Origin: Clostridiales bacterium
GTDB taxonomy: Bacteria > Bacillota > Desulfotomaculia > Desulfotomaculales > VENG01
Assembly (NCBI GenBank): GCA_016278505.1
Contig: JADQBQ010000021.1
Location: forward strand, 174,017-238,016
Reading direction: 5' to 3'
Length of the DNA stretch: 64,000 bases
Below the pieces are notes generated by a model that made no database searches, was not told the DNA's origin, and was given only the letters and a program-made list of their open reading frames with translations. Below, piece after piece: positions 1-9,034 of this stretch. Numbering within the stretch: position 1 is the first letter of the stretch; the number at the start of each line of letters is the position of its first letter. The translations under genes and the position numbers were made by a program.

Positions 1-19
1 TTTCGTGATTTTTATTTAC

Positions 20-616
20 CTATAGTGATGGACTTCTTTGCATACCGGCGCTCACTATATTTCGGTCTTCCATTAACGATATAAAAATACCGGCCACCTC
101 AGGGTCAAACTGGGTACCGGCACAGCGAGATATTTCTTCTAAAGCTTGGTTTTTGTCTAACGTCTTTTTATATGGTCTGCTTGCCGTCATGGCATCAAAG
201 GAGTCAGCCACGGCGATTATTCTGGCTGCTATAGGAATATCTTCTCTTGCCAATCCATCCGGATAACCGTTTCCATCCCAACGTTCATGATGATGATATA
301 CAGCCTCCACAATCTCTTTATTTAATAGATCAGCAGATAACAATTCTGCACCGATTACCGGGTGCAGAATCATTATCTGCCATTGGGAAGGAGTTAAATT
401 TCCGGGCTTAAATAATATTTGGTTGGGGATACCTATCTTGCCGATATCATGATAAATTGCGGCTTGTTGTATGGTTTCGATTGATTTTTCTGGTAGATTC
501 ATTGCTTCTGTAATTATAAGGCTATATTGGCACACATTTCTGTTGTGCCGGACAAGGTAAGTATCTTTTAATAACGATATATAACTCAAATTTTCTAGTA
601 CATTTATATTTATCAC
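20..616 (-). CDS. Stand-alone HD-GYP phosphodiesterase
   Basis: 198 aa, made of an HD-GYP domain and nothing else. Visible motifs are the first His in VRHNRNV (about residue 24), the HDIGK metal ligands at 56-60, the HPVIGAELL block near 85 and the HHHERWDGNGYPDGL signature at about 108-122. This family hydrolyses cyclic di-GMP in the cytoplasm. There is no receiver, PAS or membrane segment, so what controls it cannot be seen. The start is a GTG at the edge of a GAGGGGG sequence and is uncertain. A degenerate GGDEF remnant lies near 27.6 kb. Domain assignment is firm; the substrate is inferred from the family. Confidence 0.9.
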   Translation of the reverse strand: MININVLENLSYISLLKDTYLVRHNRNVCQYSLIITEAMNLPEKSIETIQQAAIYHDIGKIGIPNQILFKPGNLTPSQWQIMILHPVIGAELLSADLLNKEIVEAVYHHHERWDGNGYPDGLAREDIPIAARIIAVADSFDAMTASRPYKKTLDKNQALEEISRCAGTQFDPEVAGIFISLMEDRNIVSAGMQRSPSL

Positions 617-654
617 CCCCTCTTGCTATTGGAACTTATAATTTTACCCTCTAA

Positions 655-681
655 AATAAAGAAAACCCGGGGTTCCCGGGT
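655..681 (-). terminator. Rho-independent terminator after the secreted-protein gene
   Basis: Arms ACCCGGG (665-671) and CCCGGGT (675-681) with a 3-nt loop. On the minus strand the hairpin is followed by TTTTCTTTATTTT. It sits about 25 nt past the stop codon of the minus-strand gene ending at 707. Confidence 0.8.
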
Positions 682-706
682 CTGTAGGTTTATCAATCGT
701 CAAATA

Positions 707-1849
707 TTATATTTTGAAAACCGTCATTGTGTCATTAGACGCGTTTCCGGCTTGATCTCGAACTTCTACACTAATCGTGTGAGCTCCGCCACCACTAATG
801 CCAGTGGCCACCGCATAATTACTTATCGATGTCCAGTTACTCCAACTTCCGGAATCAGCCTTAACTCGAAACTCCAGAGAGTCAGAACTATTATCGCTGG
901 CCTTTACAACAACCTTAAAAGTGGTACCAGTTGTACAGGTAGCGCCGTTATAACCTTTAACTGATGTTATTGTTGGGGGAGCTGAGTCTCCGGTAGACAT
1001 ATTATTTTCTATGTTTGCGACCTTGGTTTCTAGGTTATCAATCTTGTTTTCAACGGTGGGTAATTGCGTATTACGTATATAGTCTGCATCTCCAGCGGCG
1101 GCGTCGGCTGATGATTTGGCTTGTTGTGCAGAGGTTTTGGCGCTATTAGCAGCATTTCGCGCGTCTATACTCGCAGAGTAGAGATCACCATATTTAGACT
1201 CAAAAGCCTTTTGTATATCTGTTTGACTTGAAGTTATTGTAAATTTACCTGAGTTATATTTCAAAACTGTATCTTGTTTTAAATTAAAAGCTAAACGAAT
1301 TCCATGAGAATAATCTACATATATTCTATTAACCATACCATTATCCATTACATAATAGGCTTGCCATACATGGTAATTAAGAGGAAATGGCGTACATGTC
1401 CAATAATCACCTTTTAACTCCCCTAAATTGACAAACCCGTAATTCTCAGACCACGTATCAGATGAACCAAAGGAGCCAACAATATCTTTTATAGATGGAG
1501 CACTTACATTAAAAACGTATTCATCTATGTTAAACGTACAACTATCTACAATAGATTTTAAATAAGAACTTTTGTAGTTATTTGAGCCATCGGTTGAAAA
1601 TTTTTTATGATATGCCCCTTGATTAGTTGTCACAACCAACCGAGGAGCTTTGCCAGCATGTACTACTACAGCTTCCTTGGATACATTGTATACTCCATTA
1701 CCTGACACATTGAATCCCGTTAATATCGAACCTACAGCCAAATCTTCAGCAAAAATACACTTCCCATTAGAATATTCTGCATACGCAGGGTTTGTAATAA
1801 GAATAGATAACATTAGCAGAAAAAATATCATACAACCTTTTACCTTCAT
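707..1849 (-). CDS. Secreted protein with coiled coil and C-terminal Ig-like domain, function unknown
   Basis: 380 aa from ATG at 1849, which has AAGGAGG upstream and begins a clear signal peptide (MKVKG...NPAYA). The frame is open further upstream to a second ribosome site near 1970, but that would put about 40 polar residues before the signal peptide, so the inner start is preferred. The N-terminal two thirds are not recognised. A stretch rich in Ala, Ser and Lys followed by heptad-like sequence (NKIDNLETKVANIENN) suggests a coiled-coil stalk. The last about 90 residues (SAPPTITSVKGYNG to the end) look like a bacterial Ig-like or cadherin-like surface domain. Likely exported and cell-surface or pilus associated; the function is not known. 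Confidence 0.75.
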   Translation of the reverse strand: MKVKGCMIFFLLMLSILITNPAYAEYSNGKCIFAEDLAVGSILTGFNVSGNGVYNVSKEAVVVHAGKAPRLVVTTNQGAYHKKFSTDGSNNYKSSYLKSIVDSCTFNIDEYVFNVSAPSIKDIVGSFGSSDTWSENYGFVNLGELKGDYWTCTPFPLNYHVWQAYYVMDNGMVNRIYVDYSHGIRLAFNLKQDTVLKYNSGKFTITSSQTDIQKAFESKYGDLYSASIDARNAANSAKTSAQQAKSSADAAAGDADYIRNTQLPTVENKIDNLETKVANIENNMSTGDSAPPTITSVKGYNGATCTTGTTFKVVVKASDNSSDSLEFRVKADSGSWSNWTSISNYAVATGISGGGAHTISVEVRDQAGNASNDTMTVFKI

Positions 1850-2346
1850 TAAATTTTGGCCCTCCTTATCAAACTGCCTGGTTAAGACATATTTTAGAGT
1901 TCGGTTATGATCTGAATTTGCATCATATGCATGTGAGCCGCATTCAATTTCAGTCACAGACACATTGTCAATCACCTCCCATAACAATAGAAAACTTCGA
2001 GCGCATACCCGAAGCTAAAATGTATAGATTTAATTTTTGAAACCCAGGGACAAATTTATTAGGCCCCACTGCCTGGATCTTGCCGCCAACAAATGCTGTT
2101 TCACACTTCAGGCAAAAAGCGCAGTTGTGGAAAGAAAGGGACCTACCGCAATTTTAGTATGGAATATTCATAAGTTTTCGGGATACAATAAAATCTCGAG
2201 CTTAAACTTGTTGTTACCCCTGCTCCTGAATAAGACTTAGCCCAATGATAATAATAAGAAAGATAACAAAAGCATCAATTATTTAATCTTTGAAATCCTT
2301 TAAAAAAGTTCTCGTTTTTTTTAATTTCTAAAGGAGGTGAGTTTCC
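1850..2346. other. About 500 bp without a convincing gene
   Basis: Holds the leader of the minus-strand secreted-protein gene (a second ribosome-site-like GGGAGGTGATT near 1970) and the upstream region of the plus-strand membrane-protein gene. A weak inverted repeat (ACTTCG...CGAAGC, about 1994-2014) is present. The open frames here have no ribosome site or protein-like composition. Confidence 0.5.
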
Positions 2347-2793
2347 TTGAAAGACAGGCTTATAGCTGGTGGTTTTGCAGGAGCGGTTGCAGGGTTGATT
2401 CAAAATCTTTACGGTAATTTAGTTAAGTTCTTAGGAGTTTCTGATAGGGCTTTTGCCGACTTTGCCTTGGTAATGATAACATTTAAACCTTATTCAGGAT
2501 TTGCAGCCTTTTTGGTTGGTATAATCTCTCATACTATTGTCGGAACAATATTTGGAGTTATTTTTGCCTATATCATCTTGATAACTTCTAGTAGATATAA
2601 TCTGATTAAAGGATTAGGTTTTGGGGCGGTATTATGGTTTTTACTATCAGGGTTCGGGACAATATTTAGATTACCATTATTTAAAAATATCCCCCCAGGT
2701 GATGCTATTAGCACTTTTGTCGGTGCATTAATTTATGGTATTTTAACCGCTTATGGATTAATGTTACTGGATAAGCGGACAAAGTTGCTATAA
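2347..2793 (+). CDS. Four-helix membrane protein of unknown family (paralogue 1)
   Basis: 148 aa, TTG start seven bases past a strong AAAGGAGGTGA. Almost all of the protein is hydrophobic with about four membrane segments, beginning KDRLIAGGFAGAVAGL and ending in YGLMLLDKR. It resembles the gene at 3137 in length, in the FADF/FADW motif near residue 37 and in the final segment with a Leu-Asp-Lys end, so the two are probably diverged duplicates. It is transcribed opposite to nearly everything around it. Function unknown. Confidence 0.75.
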   Translation: MKDRLIAGGFAGAVAGLIQNLYGNLVKFLGVSDRAFADFALVMITFKPYSGFAAFLVGIISHTIVGTIFGVIFAYIILITSSRYNLIKGLGFGAVLWFLLSGFGTIFRLPLFKNIPPGDAISTFVGALIYGILTAYGLMLLDKRTKLL

Positions 2794-3136
2794 TAATTTA
2801 CGGCCAACCCAGAAACGCGAGTTACAGTAAACCAGTTTAAAACAAAATAACTGGCACTCCCTACAATGAAAAAGTGTCAAGTTATAATGCTAAAGCCGCA
2901 ATAAATCAATGGCAACAAAATGCACTACCCATATATGTAATTTTTAATAAATCTTTTCAAGTGAGCATAGGTCAAAATTTGGGATTGTTTAAATACCCAA
3001 AAACTACCTACCGATATATCGACTTTGCTTATTCTTTTCCTGGTTTGTTATTATAACAATTTTAAAAATATAAAAATCCAGCCAAAATTAATTTAATCCC
3101 TAAGATAACTACTTTCAGGCAAGGAGCGGAAATAAA
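2794..3136. other. 343 bp spacer between the two membrane-protein paralogues
   Basis: AT-rich. A 60-codon open frame is present (2874-3056) but has no ribosome binding site and no recognisable pattern. No other signal is seen apart from AAGGAG just before 3137. Confidence 0.5.
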
Positions 3137-3595
3137 TTGTGTAGATTCACAAAAGGAATTGTAGCAGCAATACCAGGTTGGTTTTTAATGAATTCATGGA
3201 GCTATTATTCGAAAAGCATTGGCTTTACCGAATTACGATTTGCTGATTGGGTAAGCTTAACTATATATGGTAATTTAGCTGAAAGCGGGTCAGAGCTTGG
3301 TTTTGCTTTATTTCTCCACCTTATGTTTATAAGTTTTTTAACCGTAATTTTTTCTTATTTAATACCATTCATAAATTATAGTTCCGTTTGGTTAAAGGCT
3401 ATATTATATGCGATTATTGTAGGGTTTTTTATTTACGCTATACCTACATTACTTTCTTTCCCTCATTTAACCAGAACCTCCCTTGGAACTGTAGTCTCCA
3501 ATTTTACAGGTGCTTTAATCTGGGCATTAACAATGGCTTATACATTATTGTATTTAGATAAAAATATAGAAACAACAAATGAGTTTATACCATAA
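3137..3595 (+). CDS. Four-helix membrane protein of unknown family (paralogue 2)
   Basis: 152 aa, TTG start preceded by CAAGGAGCGG. About four membrane segments; the RFADW motif and the ending AYTLLYLDK parallel RAFADF and YGLMLLDK in the gene at 2347. The C-terminal tail (NIETTNEFIP) is polar. No catalytic motif is visible. The spacing of the two genes and their shared isolated orientation suggest a small duplicated cargo unit rather than part of the pilus cluster. Confidence 0.7.
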   Translation: MCRFTKGIVAAIPGWFLMNSWSYYSKSIGFTELRFADWVSLTIYGNLAESGSELGFALFLHLMFISFLTVIFSYLIPFINYSSVWLKAILYAIIVGFFIYAIPTLLSFPHLTRTSLGTVVSNFTGALIWALTMAYTLLYLDKNIETTNEFIP

Positions 3596-3830
3596 GAAGA
3601 AATTTGGGTAAAACAAAAATACATTCCCCAAAACATACCTTCTGACAGAGAACAAGGAAAGGATTTTTAGGTATAAAATTTTAACATGTTACTACTCATT
3701 TTACCTACAATGGGTAACAAGTGAGATTTCGGCCTTTCCGGTTATGGCAAACTATATACGTGGGCTGCAGCTCCTTGGCATATTCCTCTCAAACCTCTCA
3801 CCTACGCATCCTTAACTCTAGCTGGACGTT

Positions 3831-4007
3831 TTATCCTACCCTGAATTCTTCATCAATCTTTTTCATGACAGCCATCAAATCTTCTATTTCACCCTGAGAA
3901 ATCGCATATTTATTTATAAAAGCATTAACCTCTTCAATGTTGTCTTGATAATATTTAGTGAGTGCCGGTGAATCTGAAATTAAGTGTCTAATTGCTTTAT
4001 CCTCCAT
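3831..4007 (-). CDS. Small acidic protein next to the integrase
   Basis: 58 aa from ATG at 4007, chosen because GAGGGGG lies 6 nt upstream; a TTG five codons earlier lacks such a site. Predicted all-helical and acidic (KAIRHLISDSP...KKIDEEF). It starts 25 nt downstream of the integrase stop on the same strand, so the two are probably cotranscribed. No family is recognised; an excisionase or accessory role would be a guess. Confidence 0.6.
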   Translation of the reverse strand: MEDKAIRHLISDSPALTKYYQDNIEEVNAFINKYAISQGEIEDLMAVMKKIDEEFRVG

Positions 4008-4032
4008 CTTTAACCCCCTCAACTGATTAGTG

Positions 4033-4998
4033 TTAATTAACGAAATGCTGATCGTAAGCCTTCTTTTTTCTTTCTAATGACACTTTGGCGTAGACTTGGG
4101 TAGTGTTAGGACTTGAATGTCCTAATATAGCTTGAACGTCTTCCAGACTGGCACCGTGATCCAGCATAGTGGTGGCCATGGTGTGCCTAAAAATATGAGG
4201 GTGAATGTTTTTCTTGAATTCAACGCGGTCAGCTATTTTTTTAACTACGTCGTGAATTGAACGTTGTGATAACCGTCTTGGAATCCCCTTTTCGGTTACA
4301 AACAATGGTTTGATATCGTCGCTCCGGCTATCAAGATATTTTTTTAGAACATGCCCCGCCCGGGGATTAAAAAAAACGACTCTTTCTTTGTTCCCCTTTC
4401 CAGTAACGATTAGACTCCTTGTCTGCCAATTTACATCCAGGCGATCCAACCTATATATTTCATCGAGCCTGCAGCCGGTGGCATAAAGAATTTCCAATAT
4501 GGCCTTGTCGCGAGGTGTTTTACACCCTTCCCGGAGCACTTCAAGTTCCTCAATCGATAAAGGCTTGGGGATCTGTTGTTTGATTTTTGGTACTTTAATT
4601 TTCCTGGTTGGATCTACGTCAACTAACTCCTCAATTACAAGAAAGTTATAAAAGCTTCTTAACACACTGATGTGATACCGAATAGTGCTCATTTCCAAAT
4701 GGGAATAGTTTGCTAACCAATTCCTTATATCGTCCGTGGCAACCTGATTAATTGTTTTGCTTATATGACGTCCAAAATCTGTTATAGTCCTTTCGTAGTT
4801 TTTAAGGGTTTTGGGGCTTAACCCTTCCATTTTTTTGCTTAAAATAAACATGTTCATTTTGTCGGTTATATCGGGGTTTTTCTCCGGCAACTGTTTTCTT
4901 ATTTCGTAACGATTGAGAAGCTCTGTTAGTTCCTTTTTCGCTTCATGTTGCTTTTCGGGTTGACAGATATCTAATATTTTGTCAATCAAACCTTCCAT
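4033..4998 (-). CDS. Tyrosine recombinase / integrase, XerC/D type
   Basis: 321 aa. The N-terminal SAM-like core-binding domain covers about 45-130 and the catalytic domain 145-310. All catalytic residues are present: Arg177 (ATGCRLDE), Lys201 (GKGNK), His268 and Arg271 (HIFRHT), His294 (LGHSS) and Tyr303 (QVYAKV). It has about 45 extra N-terminal residues compared with XerC/D. The nearby small protein and secreted genes do not disclose its target. It may move the element, resolve dimers or invert a DNA segment; no attachment site was recognised next to it. Confidence 0.92.
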   Translation of the reverse strand: MEGLIDKILDICQPEKQHEAKKELTELLNRYEIRKQLPEKNPDITDKMNMFILSKKMEGLSPKTLKNYERTITDFGRHISKTINQVATDDIRNWLANYSHLEMSTIRYHISVLRSFYNFLVIEELVDVDPTRKIKVPKIKQQIPKPLSIEELEVLREGCKTPRDKAILEILYATGCRLDEIYRLDRLDVNWQTRSLIVTGKGNKERVVFFNPRAGHVLKKYLDSRSDDIKPLFVTEKGIPRRLSQRSIHDVVKKIADRVEFKKNIHPHIFRHTMATTMLDHGASLEDVQAILGHSSPNTTQVYAKVSLERKKKAYDQHFVN

Positions 4999-5016
4999 GG
5001 AGTTTGATATCCCTCC

Positions 5017-7206
5017 CTAATTATCACGTCCTTTAAGAACGACCACCCAATCCTCATATACACTTCCCATTGTCTTAGCTACCCCGGCCCCATAGGGTGG
5101 AGCATCCACCGTTGAAAGTTTTGTATCTCCCTCGGTGCTGTGTCCTGTTAAGTCCATCTCAACGATGGTACCATCCGGGCATTCTTCAATACTGGCCTCA
5201 GTCCAAAACTCAATAAGCCAGCGGTTGGTAGAGTTGCCCGGGGCTCCGGTATTTTTAATCTTATACACAGTGGCTTCTTTGCCTAAATAGGGAAAAACAG
5301 CATCAAGTGAATTAAGCGGTCCAATGCTGTCTACGAGCATTCCAACCTTACCACCTGCCTTAGTTACTGGCAGTTCATCTTCTGTCATACCTTTATTGAC
5401 TACCAGGTAAGTATTTGGTTGATCCGGAACAGGTGGTGTCTGTCCTGCGCCTGGGCTTACGAGTTCTTTAATCCTTGGCCTCTCCAAACCTACGATACAA
5501 AATTCAGCTGGGTCTGACCATTCAGACGGAATCCCGACGGCATCAAAAGTTCTGACTTCAACGGTAAATTCATACTCACCCGACGCCCATAAGGGTCCTG
5601 GAACGTCAGGCTGTTCACTGGTTGGTATTTTAAATTGGGGGTCTGAGCTGATAACTGTGCCTGAATCATATACTAATGTGCCATCTGACTGTTTCCTTAT
5701 AAGCACTTGATATCCTGATTGGGTATCGCCGGGATCGGGATCGCTAAATGACCAGTTGATTGTCGGTGTTGTAGATGCATAACACTGTGCTGGAAGGTTC
5801 AAGTCCGGCTTTTCCGGTGGGTTACCGGCCTCCCATACGACTGCTACGTCATTTTTTATAACTTTAGGTGTTTGTTCCGGATCATCGGTTTCCAGCACTG
5901 CTTTCCACATGATGTCCCGGCCGGCCGGCAGCTCTATCCATAGTTCCTTTGTATCCTGGTCAGGACCGGCTTTGGAAGCAATGCCTATGTTTGTCCAGGA
6001 TAATGTATCGGGGTCAAATGCTTCACATATAGCGGTACCGGTATCGTTTTTCAATCTCATTGCTTCGGTAAAATTAGCACCGTCAGTGGTTAAATACCAG
6101 GTGACAGATGTTCCCTGAGGCAGGGCGTGGTACGCGCGTATGCGGAGAAATGTAGTGTCAACGGTTGTGTTCTTCACCTGGGACACAACGGTAGCTTTTG
6201 GTGCATACCCGCCTAACTCGTTAAGCCCTGAAATGGTGGTTGATCGTTCAGGGTCATAGACAAGATTCCCGTTTTCAAATTTATAATACTTAACGTCATT
6301 CCCATCCACAATAATGCGGTCGTTGCTATTCGGGCGCAGCGCAACACAGGTGGGGGAGGATAAACCGGATGTCACGGACAGTGTACTGTTATAACGGAGG
6401 GAGTTGCCATCAAAGGAATAGTGTTTAACCTGATTCCCATCTACAATTGCAGTATCCAAGTCATTTCCGGTCCCAATAGCTTTAGGATTATTTAGACCAG
6501 TAATAGCGAGAGCCGGGTTTTCCACCATTTGCGTGCCGGTATTCATGAAAAACCGTACCCTGTCCGGCTCCATGATGGCCATATTATTCCGGTCAGGGTA
6601 AAGGCTCAGGCCCATAGGGTTGCTAAGGTCTACGCTAGGTTCTAAGCTTGTGTCCCGAGATCCACTTTTGTAAGCCCTAACTTCTTCGTCAATCAATCCG
6701 GCCGCAATATCTTCCCTTGCCCCTACAAATAACACACCGGACAGATCTGCAACGCTTAACGCCGGGTTTTCAACCATATCAGTGCCGGTGAAGGAATAAT
6801 GGGTGGCACCTCTGTCTTTATCCACTACAACTACATCCGGATAAGGTGCCGGTGCCGCTATAGATAAAGGGTTATTTTGTCCGGGTACACTTAAAATGGT
6901 ATTTTCAACCGTCTGGCTGCCTGTCCAGGAATAGTGCTTGATTTCCGTGGGGGTCATTACGATATAGTCCGCAGATCCGTCCGGCCAGAACGCTACGGCC
7001 CCGGGGTTGAACCGTGGCAGGCGTATTTCATTGTTTTGAGTGTCAACGACAGCTGTTGTCTGAGATTGATCTATGACATTAGGGGTGTCCATATTAGTAA
7101 TTGAGTACTCCCATCTGCTGGTCGCCCAGGCAGGTTTAGCTATAGTGAATAGAATTAAAACTATTAATACCGTTTTTACTATCCTCAGAGAGTACACCCC
7201 CTTCAT
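5017..7206 (-). CDS. Large secreted protein with six propeller-like repeats and an Fn3-like domain
   Basis: 729 aa with a signal peptide (ends near KPAWA, residue 28). Between about residues 60 and 335 a unit of about 43 residues repeats six times, each with a (H/Y)Y(S/K)-x-G-x-x-(V)-(E)N-P-A-L core, at about 91, 136, 178, 219, 262 and 307. This spacing suits a six-bladed beta-propeller. The segment 460-575 (PEKPDLNLPAQC... and VEVRTFDAVGIPSEWSDP) looks like a fibronectin type III domain. It follows the minor pilin genes on the same strand, so a pilus-associated adhesin or tip protein is a fair inference. No enzyme motif is seen. Confidence 0.8.
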   Translation of the reverse strand: MKGVYSLRIVKTVLIVLILFTIAKPAWATSRWEYSITNMDTPNVIDQSQTTAVVDTQNNEIRLPRFNPGAVAFWPDGSADYIVMTPTEIKHYSWTGSQTVENTILSVPGQNNPLSIAAPAPYPDVVVVDKDRGATHYSFTGTDMVENPALSVADLSGVLFVGAREDIAAGLIDEEVRAYKSGSRDTSLEPSVDLSNPMGLSLYPDRNNMAIMEPDRVRFFMNTGTQMVENPALAITGLNNPKAIGTGNDLDTAIVDGNQVKHYSFDGNSLRYNSTLSVTSGLSSPTCVALRPNSNDRIIVDGNDVKYYKFENGNLVYDPERSTTISGLNELGGYAPKATVVSQVKNTTVDTTFLRIRAYHALPQGTSVTWYLTTDGANFTEAMRLKNDTGTAICEAFDPDTLSWTNIGIASKAGPDQDTKELWIELPAGRDIMWKAVLETDDPEQTPKVIKNDVAVVWEAGNPPEKPDLNLPAQCYASTTPTINWSFSDPDPGDTQSGYQVLIRKQSDGTLVYDSGTVISSDPQFKIPTSEQPDVPGPLWASGEYEFTVEVRTFDAVGIPSEWSDPAEFCIVGLERPRIKELVSPGAGQTPPVPDQPNTYLVVNKGMTEDELPVTKAGGKVGMLVDSIGPLNSLDAVFPYLGKEATVYKIKNTGAPGNSTNRWLIEFWTEASIEECPDGTIVEMDLTGHSTEGDTKLSTVDAPPYGAGVAKTMGSVYEDWVVVLKGRDN

Positions 7207-7220
7207 ATCGGAACTTCTTT

Positions 7221-7991
7221 TTAAATGCTTTCAACGTTGGCGATTTTCCAGCCCACGGACGTTTTATACATCCAGACCATCACGCTAACCGGCCTGGAAT
7301 CAGCCTCATACATTATTTTTGAAACTACCATGTTATTTTTATGCCATACCGGTTCTACCGTTATATCCTGATAGTCCTTTATCACCGGACTCTTACCGAG
7401 TGCCTGCATCCCAATCTCAAATTGTTGGCGGGACAATCCCACCAGGTAACGTCCTGCCTCCCTATACCGATTTTGAGCTAAGCATGTTAAGTAGTCGGAG
7501 AAAACTTCCTGTATCTTCTGCACATCTGCCTTGCTAATGCCTTTTAAATCAGGAGTTCCATTCAGCACAGGCAATACAGAAGTTACTCGGTACACTTTCC
7601 ACCCGTTGTCATTTTGAAGCATTAAATTATACCAGGAAACGTCAACATCTCCATCAGAGAGTGCGGTTTCTACGATAACATGTGCCGATGCCCACTGTTT
7701 TGACGTGGCCATAACATTGATTTGCATATCAACTATTTTAGCAGCGTACAGCGATTCAACCTGTTCTTTCCTGGTATTGATCGTATAAAGTGCCCGGCCG
7801 GATGATGTTTTTTCAACCTCATTCCAATCTTGCTCGGCAAGGGCCGTAATAAATGTTTCTGCGGCCTCTGCCGGACCTTTATACATAAAATGGTTATAGA
7901 TAAAATAAACAGTTGTCAGAACGGTTGTGAGAATTAAAACACTTATAAAAGCTATTATCTTTTGGTTTTTAATCGGTTGACTCCTCCTCAC
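7221..7991 (-). CDS. Single-span membrane protein with two NTF2-like domains (VirB8/TcpC-like topology)
   Basis: Up to 256 aa. A short cytoplasmic N-terminus, one membrane helix (about 12-34, IIAFISVLILTTVL), then two similar alpha+beta domains (about 40-150 and 158-256). Both begin with a helix like AAETFITALAEQDWNEV or VQKIQEVFSDYLTCLAQ and end in GWK(V/I) strands, the pattern of NTF2-like folds. VirB8 and TcpC of type IV secretion share this layout; no sequence-level proof is claimed. The GTG at 7991 has no clear ribosome site, while AGGAGG lies just inside and points to an ATT at 7973 that overlaps the upstream stop codon. Confidence 0.65.
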   Translation of the reverse strand: MRRSQPIKNQKIIAFISVLILTTVLTTVYFIYNHFMYKGPAEAAETFITALAEQDWNEVEKTSSGRALYTINTRKEQVESLYAAKIVDMQINVMATSKQWASAHVIVETALSDGDVDVSWYNLMLQNDNGWKVYRVTSVLPVLNGTPDLKGISKADVQKIQEVFSDYLTCLAQNRYREAGRYLVGLSRQQFEIGMQALGKSPVIKDYQDITVEPVWHKNNMVVSKIMYEADSRPVSVMVWMYKTSVGWKIANVESI

Positions 7992-8619
7992 TCCGGTTAT
8001 GAATTTTTGCTGAAGCCCAGCGCACAGGCTTTGCCGGGGTTTCCGTGATGGTTTTTAAATTCACCTCGGCTATGGAAACACAGCCCGGCGCATCGAGGAT
8101 AACGTCGAATGTCCCTCCACCGCCATATGCAATATTAAAATCCGATACAGTAAAGTGCTGTGGGAATCCAAGCCCGGACAAAGGATACGAACTTAATGTA
8201 CTGCCATCGAAATCGTACTGGTACGCTGCCCGGGCACCTGATGCGGCATAATTACCATCACCGTTATATACAATCAGGCTGTATCTCATGGGTGCCTTTA
8301 AAGGTGAGCTGCTCAAAGGGGCCATCGAAACCGGGTCAAGTTTTAAGTTGTCTGCCAGTATGGCACGAAATGCGGCATGTGCCCGGTCAGAACTTATCCT
8401 CGGGTCTCCTTCAGCCTGGCTTCTTTCAGTCACCTGGTTGGCGGCAGCCTTGACCGCTTTTTTCAGGCTCTCGTTAAAGTCAATCTCCGTATGCGTAACA
8501 GCCTGGCTGTAATCCATACGCCACATGATCATGCTTAAAATAAGGGGGGCTATGAGCAGTAATAATAAAAGAGCGTCTCCACGCTCTTCTTTAATAAACC
8601 TATGGATCCACTCTCTCAC
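7969..8619 (-). CDS. TadE/TadG-like minor pseudopilin
   Basis: 216 aa. The N-terminus KEERG-DALLLLLLIAPLIL has the prepilin arrangement: a charged leader ending in Gly followed by a hydrophobic helix, expected to be cut by the prepilin peptidase at 13288. The rest is extracytoplasmic, with an Ala-rich helix (about 45-95) and a beta-rich C-terminus. The GTG start lies within the end of the upstream pseudopilin gene (20-bp overlap), so translation is probably coupled. It stands among other pseudopilins; its exact role in the pilus is inferred. Confidence 0.7.
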   Translation of the reverse strand: MREWIHRFIKEERGDALLLLLLIAPLILSMIMWRMDYSQAVTHTEIDFNESLKKAVKAAANQVTERSQAEGDPRISSDRAHAAFRAILADNLKLDPVSMAPLSSSPLKAPMRYSLIVYNGDGNYAASGARAAYQYDFDGSTLSSYPLSGLGFPQHFTVSDFNIAYGGGGTFDVILDAPGCVSIAEVNLKTITETPAKPVRWASAKIHNRSEEESTD

Positions 8620-9034
8620 TGATCACACTGCCTTTCAGGTTAATATAGTAATCACCCGGAGCCCCGGCCCCTACAAGCCCCCCTATACTTAACCCCTTAT
8701 TTTCCGGTTTACATTTTATCCTCACCGTGATTAAACTGCTTGTTACACTGTCGTTTCTCAAAACCCGGCTGTCCCCCTGGGATTCCCTTGGGCAGTCGAT
8801 TTCATCTATCGGGCAGTTGATGGTATCAAAATCACTTAGCATTGCGTTTTCATCCTGCGTGGTTAAGTAGCCCTCAACCTGTATGCGGTCCAGGTAAGCG
8901 TAAAACTTTGCCTTGGCCTTGTCATATAAATCCATTTGGTTATCATAAAAGATGGGGCTGAACACTAAAAAAGTAAGCGGTACCATTACAAGAATCAGCG
9001 TCAGCAGCGCCTGTCCCCTGTTTTCCCTTACAAT
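8600..9034 (-). CDS. Pseudopilin-like minor pilus subunit
   Basis: About 144 aa as given. The convincing part begins at VRENRG-QALLTLILVMVP, a prepilin leader and hydrophobic helix, followed by a polar domain with a Cys pair (NCPIDEIDC). The start is uncertain. An ATG at 9184 in this frame has AAAGGAG upstream, but it would add about 50 residues rich in Cys, Ser and Arg that overlap the preceding pilin gene in another frame and look like a shadow. The coordinates therefore use an ATT that overlaps the upstream stop codon. Function by context: minor pilin of Tad set 1. Confidence 0.6.
   Translation of the reverse strand: MVRENRGQALLTLILVMVPLTFLVFSPIFYDNQMDLYDKAKAKFYAYLDRIQVEGYLTTQDENAMLSDFDTINCPIDEIDCPRESQGDSRVLRNDSVTSSLITVRIKCKPENKGLSIGGLVGAGAPGDYYINLKGSVISERVDP

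Noticed and set aside
2037..2240. 67-codon open frame
   Set aside because: No ribosome binding site and no protein-like pattern.
1850..2240. Possible cyclic di-GMP riboswitch upstream of the secreted-protein gene
   Set aside because: The GEMM-type conserved blocks could not be found; only weak hairpins.
2874..3056. 60-codon open frame between the two membrane-protein paralogues
   Set aside because: GTG start with no ribosome site; composition is not convincing although the middle looks slightly protein-like.
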